From assembly GCA_002724185.1 (NCBI GenBank), contig PBOB01000001.1:16364-61477 (forward strand): a stretch of DNA of 45,114 nt, in the 5' to 3' direction. A program made the position numbers and the translations under genes. The stretch is from Acidiferrobacteraceae bacterium. GTDB lineage: Bacteria > Pseudomonadota > Gammaproteobacteria > Arenicellales > UBA868. Below the pieces are notes generated by a model, which was not told the origin of the DNA, did not search any database, and worked only from the letters and a program-made list of their open reading frames with translations. Of this stretch, positions 21,191-29,161 are shown one piece after another; within the stretch, counting starts at the first letter, position 1; every line of letters begins with the position of its first letter.

Positions 21191-22060
21191 TCAGTGCATT
21201 AGGTTAGCGGATGCACCGAAAGCACGACCGACACCGGTTCCGAATCCTCGATACTTGCTGTTTACGAGACCACCGAGGTCTTGCGCACGCACTGGTGGAG
21301 CAACGTATTCTGCTTGCATAGCAACTGGCTTAGGTTTACCGAGACTCTTGGACACAAGTCCGTTGATGTTTCGGCGTGGGCCTGTTGGTGCTGGAATAAG
21401 TGGCATGTTGTTAATTGGGATGCGCTTGGATTCTGCTCTCAGAGCCTTCATGTTAACTGAAGGTGGGGCTGAGAATGCACGAGGGTTAGTCGGGCGAATC
21501 TTTGCACGGTCTGTTTCCCATTCTGCATTGTTACCGAATACTTCATCAACACCGTGGTTAATCATACTTGGCATGCGTTGTTCTGGGCGAACGATATCTA
21601 AGTGAGAAACGTCATAGTTTGCACCACTACCGTAAATCTCAAGCAAGTGAGATGGACGAATGTAGGAAGATTCTGGGACAAGTTGGCTCTGGTCCTTCCA
21701 GAAACCACTGTTAAAGTAAGAATCTACATCGTAATCTGCCTTTGTAACTCCCACTGGAAGTGAGATTCGAGGGGTGCTAATTACTGGAGGGGCTGGACGT
21801 GGTGAGTTTGGAACAACACCTTGACCGTATCCGCCACCTAATACAATTTCTTCAAGTGGTAGACCTGCTCCTTGTGGAACACTCATGCTTGGAGTGTTAA
21901 CGATAGGTGCAGTCGGGCGTGGAGCCACAGGACTGAATGCTGAAAGTAGAGCATTATGAGCAGGAAGTGTATCCTTCGTCAAATCAATTTCTGGGAAATG
22001 TGCCAAGTTAGGTTGATATGGCATTCCACGGGTTGCGCGATTGGAATCATTTGCGTGCAT
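21191..22060 (-). CDS. unknown Pro/Asn-rich protein with internal repeat
   Basis: 289 residues without a membrane segment. A partly repeated unit (RPTAPIVNTPSMSVPQGAGL and RPAPPVISTPRISLPVGV) lies between residues 45 and 105. HGVDEVFGNNAEW near 165-177 matches the GHGVxxxFG motif of the membrane proteins. A basic Gly-rich C terminus ends SANLMH. The box lies 23 nt from the ATG, and an AAGGAG also precedes it. Possibly an extended tether or scaffold protein; no family recognised. Confidence 0.7.
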   Translation of the reverse strand: MHANDSNRATRGMPYQPNLAHFPEIDLTKDTLPAHNALLSAFSPVAPRPTAPIVNTPSMSVPQGAGLPLEEIVLGGGYGQGVVPNSPRPAPPVISTPRISLPVGVTKADYDVDSYFNSGFWKDQSQLVPESSYIRPSHLLEIYGSGANYDVSHLDIVRPEQRMPSMINHGVDEVFGNNAEWETDRAKIRPTNPRAFSAPPSVNMKALRAESKRIPINNMPLIPAPTGPRRNINGLVSKSLGKPKPVAMQAEYVAPPVRAQDLGGLVNSKYRGFGTGVGRAFGASANLMH

Positions 22061-22082
22061 GTTTATTCTCTCCTTTGTTCAG

Positions 22083-22092
22083 ATACTTAAAG
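22083..22092 (-). promoter_or_regulatory. TATA-like box
   Basis: GTAACTTTAAGTAT on the minus strand, 23 nt from the ATG at 22060. Confidence 0.8.
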
Positions 22093-22563
22093 TTACTGGG
22101 TTCCGTGTGCTTCCATTGCGTTGTACATTGCAGCGAATGATTCACGGTCTTTTCGGCGGCTCATATACCACCATGTTCCACCAATGATTGCTGCAATGCC
22201 AATAATTCCTGTGGCTGCAATAGCAGGTCCAACTACTGGAATCTTGGAAGTTGCTTCAACAACGTGCCCGGGAATCTGCATTGCCTGAGCGGTCATTGTG
22301 TCTTCTTCACCTTGGTCTTGTCCAAAGTTCTGACCATCGGCGTCTCCACCTTGGTCTCCTGTCTGTCCTTCATCGGCACCTTCTGGGGTTGTAGATTCTG
22401 CGTGATACTCATCTACGAACTCATAGGGCGATTGCATTAGGGGAGCGTTATCCGTCATCACAGCCATGCTCAGCGTATCATAAGAATGCGTTGCACCGCT
22501 TTCTGAATCCCACGGATACTTTCCTACCATCGTGTTATTGTCGAATACAACTGGCTGGGTCAT
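22093..22563 (-). CDS. acidic protein with C-terminal membrane segment
   Basis: 156 residues. A soluble, Gly/Asp/Gln-rich first 105 residues includes YHAESTTPEG, followed by a long hydrophobic segment (about 110-134) with a basic border (MSRRKDRE) and a short end (MYNAMEAHGTQ). Single-gene unit with a box 22 nt from the ATG. Probable virion membrane protein. Confidence 0.75.
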   Translation of the reverse strand: MTQPVVFDNNTMVGKYPWDSESGATHSYDTLSMAVMTDNAPLMQSPYEFVDEYHAESTTPEGADEGQTGDQGGDADGQNFGQDQGEEDTMTAQAMQIPGHVVEATSKIPVVGPAIAATGIIGIAAIIGGTWWYMSRRKDRESFAAMYNAMEAHGTQ

Positions 22564-22584
22564 ACTTGTGACTGGTCTGTTCGA

Positions 22585-22594
22585 CTACTTAAAG
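22585..22594 (-). promoter_or_regulatory. TATA-like box
   Basis: Perfect CTTTAAGTAG, 22 nt from the ATG at 22563. Confidence 0.85.
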
Positions 22595-22600
22595 GTATGG

Positions 22601-23590
22601 TCATTCGTCCTCTGTGTATAATGCACGTGTAATAGTAGTAAACGGCCAGTTGATTGCCATAAACTTCTTCATTAGAATACCAACAGGGTCAGTAATGTAA
22701 AGACGTTGGTTAGAAGACATAGGTGAAAAATAAACATAGCCATTGGGAGTCTTAAGAGTCTCAATTTTTTCTGCTTCATCTTGAGTCATACCTGCGTTAA
22801 CTCTTTGATTAACGTAATTCCGAGAGTTCCAATTCCCTGCATTAATTTTCAGAGGCTCTTTTGTTTTGATAAGAAACCCTACGCCCATCTTGGATTTCTG
22901 CCATTGACCTCGTCTTTTGAAATAAGGTTGTCCAACCAATAAACGCGGTTCTTCAGTAGCCCAAGTATCTAAATCATCAAGTTTGAGGGCAGTAGCGGAA
23001 TCTAAAACAGAAAAATCCCCGCGGTAACCACTTCCTTTTGTGAATCCATATGTTTTATCGGTTACTGGGTCATAAAAACCTCTTTCTGTGGCTGCGACTG
23101 CATCCCCATCTGCGATAACATCAATAGGCATTACTGTTCGGAACTCTCCATTATTAGGTTTAGTTTGAAAGGGGCCCAGCCAGCCTCCTGAGTGACTCAA
23201 ATCTCCTTCAACAGGAAGATTTTCAGTGCCTCCATTTCCCGGAGAGACGAATGTCCAAGTTGTGGCTAACTTACCGGCATCATCACGCTTACGTTGTTTG
23301 GCTTGCTTCACTGCCACGAGCGGCATTAAATCTAATTTTGTATAGGCATAATTTCGAGGAACTGTATATTTCTCTTCAAATGCATCACTTGGAAACTTAG
23401 GGGTAAAGTCTGACCAATTCTTCTTCACCCATTCTTCAAAATCCCCTACTTGTGAATGTACATCGAAAGGTTCATTTCGATTAGTAGCGGCTGCTTCTAA
23501 CCAAGACGTTACTTGTCCTTGTCTTCGCGTGAGTGCATTTTCTAACGTGCGTTTGGCAATATAGGATTCACCACTACGAAATCGCACCAT
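22601..23590 (-). CDS. unknown 329-residue soluble protein
   Basis: No membrane segment or recognised domain. The N terminus is basic and helical (MVRFRSGESYIAKRTLENAL), the middle Gly-rich (VSPGNGGTENLPVEG) and the C-terminal half mixed alpha/beta with aromatic residues (MAINWPFTTITRAL). It lies 31 nt beyond the stop of the HerA-like ATPase, with a weak but correctly spaced promoter box, so it may be made both with and without the ATPase. A role alongside the ATPase is possible but unproven. Confidence 0.75.
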   Translation of the reverse strand: MVRFRSGESYIAKRTLENALTRRQGQVTSWLEAAATNRNEPFDVHSQVGDFEEWVKKNWSDFTPKFPSDAFEEKYTVPRNYAYTKLDLMPLVAVKQAKQRKRDDAGKLATTWTFVSPGNGGTENLPVEGDLSHSGGWLGPFQTKPNNGEFRTVMPIDVIADGDAVAATERGFYDPVTDKTYGFTKGSGYRGDFSVLDSATALKLDDLDTWATEEPRLLVGQPYFKRRGQWQKSKMGVGFLIKTKEPLKINAGNWNSRNYVNQRVNAGMTQDEAEKIETLKTPNGYVYFSPMSSNQRLYITDPVGILMKKFMAINWPFTTITRALYTEDE

Positions 23591-23611
23591 GAGATAACCA
23601 CCACCTTACAC

Positions 23612-23621
23612 CTATCTAAAC
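23612..23621 (-). promoter_or_regulatory. degenerate TATA-like box
   Basis: GTTTAGATAG matches 7 of 10 consensus positions and lies exactly 22 nt from the ATG at 23590. It directly follows the stop of the ATPase gene. Confidence 0.5.
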
Positions 23622-24857
23622 CTATCGTTGAGGTGTAGTAACTAAGTATAATCCTCCTGCCAATAAACCACAAGCCACAATTCCGATAACTGGTTTGAAG
23701 TTAGGCCCTTTCTTTGCGGGCGTTTCTTCGGCATCATGATAATTCAATTTCAATCCTCTTTCTTTAGATGGCTCTGGGTCATACTCAACTGAAGGCATGA
23801 ACGGATTAAAGAAATCCTCTTCTTTCTTAGTAGAATCAGGGCTTGGAGCCATTTTTAATGAGGGGGTAGATGAAGCAGGTTTGTTATCCATCCCAAAAGA
23901 TTCCACTTCCGCTAACGATGTAATAGAATCCAAAGGTTGCATACTTTCTCTTTCTTGGGCTGGGGTCTGATGACCGCCACCCACTTTCACTTCTAATGAC
24001 TTACCTGCGTGTTCGGCTCTTCTATCAGCACGAACTTTATCAATAACAATGTAACCTCTATCTCTAAAGAACTCAGGAGCGAAACAAACACATTCACCTT
24101 TTGCGGCTGCTGTAATTCCTGAAAGAATACGACGAATCGTTTTTCTATCAGTTCCAAAAGAAAGTTGGTCATCTAATGCTTTCAAGTCACGATGGTTAAT
24201 AACATTGTGAACCAAATAAATAGAAGCCTGCGATAGTGCCTCTTTGTTAACACCAGCAGGACGCTGAGAAATTAACGTTGCTCCGAATCCCATAGCACGA
24301 CCACGCTTGCATAGCCTAACGATAGGGTCAAAAGAAGCAGGACGGCCTACTTGTGGAACAAGGTCTTGGCATTCTTCAAGGAAAGTCATTAACGGTTTGT
24401 TATTATCTCGGAATAGTGGACCTGCTTCCAATAATGATGTGCAATAATCGGCTACTAACTCTTGCTGCTTAGCCAAAGGTAGATGACCCAAATTAATTAC
24501 TAAGGACTTTCTAACTCCCGGTTGAGCCAACTTGTTAACCAAGCCTGCCATGTTGATGGTTCTACCCATCTCTGGTTTTAGAACCTCCACGTTTGGCAGT
24601 GCGCCTAATCCAATGTGAGCATCCAGAGCGTCAAAACAAACGAATTGTAAACCTAACTTCTGAATCTCTTCCATCATCACTCCAGCAGTCCAAGATTTTC
24701 CACTACCTCTTTTACCGGCAACGAAAAGAACTTCGGTAATTGCTTGAGCGGGAAATACAATATCTTCTGATAGAACTATCTTATCATGGTTACTGGGTTT
24801 GGCAACTGGAGCCGTATCTTCTGCAGCGAACCAATCAGTAGGTGGATTATTCAGCAT
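23622..24857 (-). CDS. HerA/FtsK-superfamily ATPase with C-terminal membrane anchor
   Basis: 411 residues. A Walker A motif GKRGSGKS (48-55) and a Walker B-like MTFLEECQD (E161/E162, with Glu in place of the usual Asp) are followed by CKRGRAMGFGATLISQRPAG. This is the order and wording of HerA-type ATPases, DNA-translocating hexamers that also package DNA in many tailless, membrane-containing viruses. After residue ~280 the sequence becomes low-complexity and ends in a membrane segment (about 386-404). It is the only candidate DNA-packaging motor in the window. A helicase or a host-type DNA mobilisation role is the alternative. The promoter box is 29 nt from the ATG; GAGGG lies just before the start. 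Confidence 0.85.
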   Translation of the reverse strand: MLNNPPTDWFAAEDTAPVAKPSNHDKIVLSEDIVFPAQAITEVLFVAGKRGSGKSWTAGVMMEEIQKLGLQFVCFDALDAHIGLGALPNVEVLKPEMGRTINMAGLVNKLAQPGVRKSLVINLGHLPLAKQQELVADYCTSLLEAGPLFRDNNKPLMTFLEECQDLVPQVGRPASFDPIVRLCKRGRAMGFGATLISQRPAGVNKEALSQASIYLVHNVINHRDLKALDDQLSFGTDRKTIRRILSGITAAAKGECVCFAPEFFRDRGYIVIDKVRADRRAEHAGKSLEVKVGGGHQTPAQERESMQPLDSITSLAEVESFGMDNKPASSTPSLKMAPSPDSTKKEEDFFNPFMPSVEYDPEPSKERGLKLNYHDAEETPAKKGPNFKPVIGIVACGLLAGGLYLVTTPQR

Positions 24858-24885
24858 AGCCCTCGTATTTTAATCAGAGCCCCTG

Positions 24886-24895
24886 CTACTTAAAG
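24886..24895 (-). promoter_or_regulatory. TATA-like box of the ATPase gene
   Basis: Perfect CTTTAAGTAG, 29 nt from the ATG at 24857, slightly longer than the usual 22. Confidence 0.8.
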
Positions 24896-24901
24896 GTAGC
24901 G

Positions 24902-25141
24902 TTAAACGTTGAGAGCGTTCTTGATATCGTCCCCTTTCATCCAAAGGAGAACTAAACCTAATGCAATTGAAGCCCATGCGCTCTTCTCTTTTTCATCAGG
25001 AAAAATATGAATATCTTCTAAGGAGGTTACTCCTCGTGCCAATGAGATTGCGGCAATACCGATAATGATACCATCAAAGACACTTAATGTTCTTCGAGTT
25101 TCTGCTCGGAGACGGTTAGCATCCTTTTCTGTGTAAGGCAT
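24902..25141 (-). CDS. small two-segment membrane protein
   Basis: 79 residues starting MPYTEKDANRLRAETRR. Hydrophobic segments at about 19-36 (LSVFDGIIIGIAAISLA) and 55-68 (SAWASIALGLVLLWM) are joined by an acidic loop. The start at 25141 is set by the box 22 nt upstream; an upstream in-frame extension overlaps the promoter. Single-gene unit. Holin-like by size only. Confidence 0.75.
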   Translation of the reverse strand: MPYTEKDANRLRAETRRTLSVFDGIIIGIAAISLARGVTSLEDIHIFPDEKEKSAWASIALGLVLLWMKGDDIKNALNV

Positions 25142-25162
25142 AATATCTTCTCTTCTGTTCAA

Positions 25163-25172
25163 CTACTTAAAA
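25163..25172 (-). promoter_or_regulatory. TATA-like box
   Basis: TTTTAAGTAG, 22 nt from the ATG at 25141. Confidence 0.85.
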
Positions 25173-25182
25173 TCGCGCCTCT

Positions 25183-26280
25183 TTACTCGCAATTCGAGAG
25201 AATAGATGAGTTACCACCAGTTCCGCTTGCGATATCCATGATAGCACCACCGAATGCATTCGCTCCTGAACCACCATTAACGATAAAGTCCAAAACACAG
25301 TTACTACAATTACGACCCGGGTTGTTTTCACGAATGATTTCATTCCATTGGGCTACAAGGTCTGGGTTACCTCCTGCACCGGCTACCCAAATGTAGAGCA
25401 CGGGTCCATAGTTATCACGATGATAGTTATCATCACGCGCAACTGCGAATGCTTCTCCGGGAGTAGGTCCTTGAGCGACACCATATTTGGCTTGCTCACA
25501 ATCATCGAAGAAAAGGTGGTCTTTTTGGTTTCCACATAGGTCGCCACCATTAGGGTAACCGTCACAAATAACGATAGTGATAGCACCCTTAATTTGATTC
25601 TTTACTCGGTCCATTTCTTCGTTAACCAAACGAATACCATGTTGAAGATTCGTGCTTCCTTCAGTCCCAGCGAATGGTTGGTTACCAGAACCAGCCAACT
25701 CGGGACCCAGAATCCAGTTAATTACATCATCGTAATCACGACATGCGGGCCTAATGATGTTGGAGGCTGAGCGACCGAAAGTAAAGATAGCGAAAGAATC
25801 GCCATTCATTCGACATGCTTCTACCATACAAGCAGCAGCAATACGGGCTACGTCTTCCCCACCCATTGGGTAACCATCCACGAAACCATATTCTCCGCCA
25901 CCGTTATTACCCATAGAACCCGAAACGTCAATTAGAAGATTAACGTGGGTAGCAATACCTTGCGTACCAGTTGGGTTCCTGACCATGCGACGCTGTCGTG
26001 TGGAAGGTAAAATACCGGGTCCAAGAGGGATACTTGATTCAGGAATCAATTCTGAAATTGGGTCTGCAAGCACCCAACCTTTCTGTCCCTTTGGGGCCCA
26101 CGGTTCACGTTGTGATTCCGGCATCTTGAAAGATTCCACAATGGTTTGGAAAATATCTCTGTGAATTGGAGGCACATAGTCTTCATCTAAGGGGGCACCC
26201 ATTGTAATTGGTTCAACCTCGTGGTAGGTGAACTGGCGTTCAACCCCTCCCACATTGGTGCCTATTGAGAACTCCGACAT
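25183..26280 (-). CDS. von Willebrand factor A (VWA) domain protein
   Basis: 365 residues. After an N-terminal ~105-residue region, a VWA domain shows the full metal-ion-dependent adhesion site: D118-x-S120-x-S122 (LLIDVSGSMG), T210 (EGSTNLQHG) and D240 (VICDGYPNGG). VWA proteins partner MoxR AAA+ ATPases, and the MoxR gene lies 4.7 kb upstream in the same cluster. Several Cys (CGNQ, DDCEQ, CSNC, ending LSNCE) may form disulphides. The promoter box is 22 nt from the ATG and overlaps the upstream stop. Likely the substrate-binding or adaptor half of a remodelling pair. Confidence 0.9.
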   Translation of the reverse strand: MSEFSIGTNVGGVERQFTYHEVEPITMGAPLDEDYVPPIHRDIFQTIVESFKMPESQREPWAPKGQKGWVLADPISELIPESSIPLGPGILPSTRQRRMVRNPTGTQGIATHVNLLIDVSGSMGNNGGGEYGFVDGYPMGGEDVARIAAACMVEACRMNGDSFAIFTFGRSASNIIRPACRDYDDVINWILGPELAGSGNQPFAGTEGSTNLQHGIRLVNEEMDRVKNQIKGAITIVICDGYPNGGDLCGNQKDHLFFDDCEQAKYGVAQGPTPGEAFAVARDDNYHRDNYGPVLYIWVAGAGGNPDLVAQWNEIIRENNPGRNCSNCVLDFIVNGGSGANAFGGAIMDIASGTGGNSSILSNCE

Positions 26281-26301
26281 ATATTCATCTCTCCTGTTGT
26301 G

Positions 26302-26311
26302 ATACTTAAAT
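26302..26311 (-). promoter_or_regulatory. TATA-like box of the VWA gene
   Basis: ATTTAAGTAT, 22 nt from the ATG at 26280. Contains the TAA (26306-26308) ending the 951-residue gene. Confidence 0.8.
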
Positions 26312-29161
26312 GCTTCGGAAACCGGCCTCGCTGAGGTTCATTTTTCCATCATTACCCATGGCTGCATCTGGGATACCCCACATGATTGGCTTGGCAGGTC
26401 CCCATAGTGAATCGGAAGGTGTGTAACTCATTCCGTATTCAGTATCGATACCGGAACGCTCAAACACATATTCACGAACCATGAAATCTAATGGAACTCC
26501 ACAACCTTCAACATATTCAACATAGTTACTTGGGTTGGTAACGAAATCGGCTAAGTCCCATTGACGTGGGTCAGTTGCACTACCTAAGACTCCATCCCAC
26601 GGTGTTACTAACCTTAGATGTTTCATTTTAACGCGCGCGAAGATAATACTTCCTCGGTCGAAAGCCATTTCGCAAGTAAAGCATTTGTAAGGAATGAAAA
26701 CTACACCCTCGGATTCATCGGCTTGATTCTTGGCTCCTTTAGGTCGGGCTACTGTATGGAAACGAGGTGGGTTGACTCCAGTTGCACTCATCATTTTAAT
26801 TTGCACACCATCGAAATGTTCCCAATCCATCGTAATCGCACGGGAAATAACCGTTTCTTCTACACCAGTAATTGGATTTTCCATTTCTATTCTCAAATCT
26901 CCTGTGGTATTCCAACGTGGGTCGATGCGTCCATAGTGGTAACATTCCCAAGTCCCTTCAAGTTCTATCAAAGTTCCGTTACAATTCTCAATGAGGGTCT
27001 TATCACCTTCTGGGCGATATCGAACAACATCACATGATTCTCCTACACGAGAAGCAGGAGGAACGGGTCCACTCAAGGAAGGATTAGGAGTGTCTTCTGG
27101 ATTCTCTCCCACTTGTCGCTTACAATTAGTGCAAATATAACGAGATGGCATCCACCGACCAGTCCTCAAATCTTTATTGGCTGCACGGGGGCGGGCTTCG
27201 TTAACTACATAACAAAAACCACTACCGTTTTCTGCAGTATATCCTGACTTTTGAGAACAAAGATACAAATTATACCTTACCCATGAACGAACTCGGCCAA
27301 TTAAGAACTTATTAAAGCGTTCATCAATATAGGTCTGAGCAGTAATAGGCAATGTAGGGTCTACGGTTAACATAGCCTCATTGGTGTATATCCATTCCCT
27401 AATCAATACTTCATAGTTGGGTTCGGTAAGACCATTGATTGCGGCTTCAGTGGGACAGTTGGTGAAAGGGTCCATCTCTAAAGTCCATAAACCTGTATCA
27501 TTTTCAGTTCGAGGGTCTCTATCAGCCGAGCCATCAGGACCTGAAGCCCCTGTGCCTGTAATCCATTGTGCAATCAACTGGGCGATTTGCTCATCAGGAA
27601 CTAAATCGGGAACTCCTGCCGGAACCATAGTGTTAACTGCTCCCAAAGACAATTCATTAGGGCACTCAGCACCGGCTAATACATCGGGATTATCGTAAGG
27701 TTCAGGTGGGTTGAGCGGGATAGGTCGTAAACTATAAAGTCCGGCTTGATTAAGTAACCGTTTGGTTTCGGGCATTCGTTCATCTACAATCAGACGGATT
27801 CTCCACACTGGTGCGGGAGAGCCACCCCATCCACCGAATGGCATTTTTCGAATATCTGGAGCATACCCTTGAACTTGTTGTCCTGCGGCATTTATTCCTA
27901 CTTCTTTCTTCATTAACGGTTGATTACTTACAATCTTTCGTAAGTCAGGTTTAGAATCACGACTACCTCCGATACCGGACATCCCTATTTGTTTATTTTG
28001 ATTAATAACATCTGGTTGGCCAACTGCACCACACGTAGAACAAACTTGCGTTCCATACAATACAGTATTACAGTAATCGGCTTGCAGAATAAAGTTACCG
28101 CAATTAGGACAATCAATAGCGTCATTGGGCAATCCTTGTCGACCACATTGGCCACAACGTTGGTTAGAACGGGCTTGGCAGAAATAAATAGGGATACTAT
28201 GGTAAGCCTGCCTTGCTGGAGTAATTGGATATGCTTGCCCTTTTCCTTGGAACCGACCACTTGGGTCTGTATAGAGGACACGGCAAATAGGTAACTGTTT
28301 CAATCCTTGCGTCAAATCGTTAACGTATTGATTGGTTAGCAATGGTGGGCGTAATTCATAACGATACTGGTGGGCTTGTCCCATCCGTGTCCATGTTTCT
28401 GATGGATTACTTCGGGGTGGGCCGGGAACTGGCACCTGTGCATTTCTATCATATTGTCCGGCTTGGAAACCTTGACCCGACGGTCGTCCCCATCCGGTTC
28501 GTGCCCCTACTGTAAGTTGACTTACCTTTTTAGGTTTGGTATTAGTAAGTAAGAAAGATTCTTGACCACAGCCAGCCCAAACTAATGAACCCGCGCTGCT
28601 ATCTGGATTATTGACTCCGGGTCTCAAGTCAGTATTACCACAATTAGGGCATCGGTCTACATGTTCATATGCAGTAGTGAAGCAATCTAAACAAGTAGTA
28701 ACGTTATTACAAGTAACTCGCACTAATGTTCTCCATGGTTTGGCATATGATGGCATTCGTGAGAATGGGTCCGTTGTTAACTTTACGTTCTCAGGCCCAT
28801 ACCATTGACCGAGTCCATGGGTGGTAGGACAATGAACAACATCTGTAATTTGGAAATCCCATAAATAATCTCGACGATAACAATGGGGACAAACGCACAC
28901 ACCGGAATCAAAACTATCTTCTGGAGGGATTTCTTTGAAACCATCTACGAAGTTTTTCATCAATTCGACAATCTGGGCCATGTTATTGTTGAAATAGTTA
29001 ACAGTAGTTTCTTTAGACCCTGTTCCTGCCTTATCTCTGGTAGGGTGTCCTTTTAGTTGCTTCTTACCTTTACCGATAGGTTCATAGAGTAACCCGAAGA
29101 TTTTCTCCATAATGTTGTAACCAATCTGGCTATTGAATGAGTTGTCTCCACCGTAAGCCAT
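26306..29161 (-). CDS. large multi-zinc-ribbon protein
   Basis: 951 residues. At least six CxxC pairs form zinc-ribbon-like units, among them CVCPHCYRRDY near 88, CLDC...CPNCGNTDL near 155-175, CGQCG...CPNCGNF near 340-355, VCSTCGAVG near 370, YICTNCKR near 680 and YKCFTCEMAF near 825. Between them are long beta-rich, Pro-rich stretches. No enzyme domain is recognised. The ATG shares one base with the upstream stop (TGATG), so it is translated with the metallopeptidase. Its place between VWA and protease/MoxR genes suggests a structural or adaptor part of the same machine; it may also be a virion protein. Confidence 0.75.
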   Translation of the reverse strand: MAYGGDNSFNSQIGYNIMEKIFGLLYEPIGKGKKQLKGHPTRDKAGTGSKETTVNYFNNNMAQIVELMKNFVDGFKEIPPEDSFDSGVCVCPHCYRRDYLWDFQITDVVHCPTTHGLGQWYGPENVKLTTDPFSRMPSYAKPWRTLVRVTCNNVTTCLDCFTTAYEHVDRCPNCGNTDLRPGVNNPDSSAGSLVWAGCGQESFLLTNTKPKKVSQLTVGARTGWGRPSGQGFQAGQYDRNAQVPVPGPPRSNPSETWTRMGQAHQYRYELRPPLLTNQYVNDLTQGLKQLPICRVLYTDPSGRFQGKGQAYPITPARQAYHSIPIYFCQARSNQRCGQCGRQGLPNDAIDCPNCGNFILQADYCNTVLYGTQVCSTCGAVGQPDVINQNKQIGMSGIGGSRDSKPDLRKIVSNQPLMKKEVGINAAGQQVQGYAPDIRKMPFGGWGGSPAPVWRIRLIVDERMPETKRLLNQAGLYSLRPIPLNPPEPYDNPDVLAGAECPNELSLGAVNTMVPAGVPDLVPDEQIAQLIAQWITGTGASGPDGSADRDPRTENDTGLWTLEMDPFTNCPTEAAINGLTEPNYEVLIREWIYTNEAMLTVDPTLPITAQTYIDERFNKFLIGRVRSWVRYNLYLCSQKSGYTAENGSGFCYVVNEARPRAANKDLRTGRWMPSRYICTNCKRQVGENPEDTPNPSLSGPVPPASRVGESCDVVRYRPEGDKTLIENCNGTLIELEGTWECYHYGRIDPRWNTTGDLRIEMENPITGVEETVISRAITMDWEHFDGVQIKMMSATGVNPPRFHTVARPKGAKNQADESEGVVFIPYKCFTCEMAFDRGSIIFARVKMKHLRLVTPWDGVLGSATDPRQWDLADFVTNPSNYVEYVEGCGVPLDFMVREYVFERSGIDTEYGMSYTPSDSLWGPAKPIMWGIPDAAMGNDGKMNLSEAGFRSI

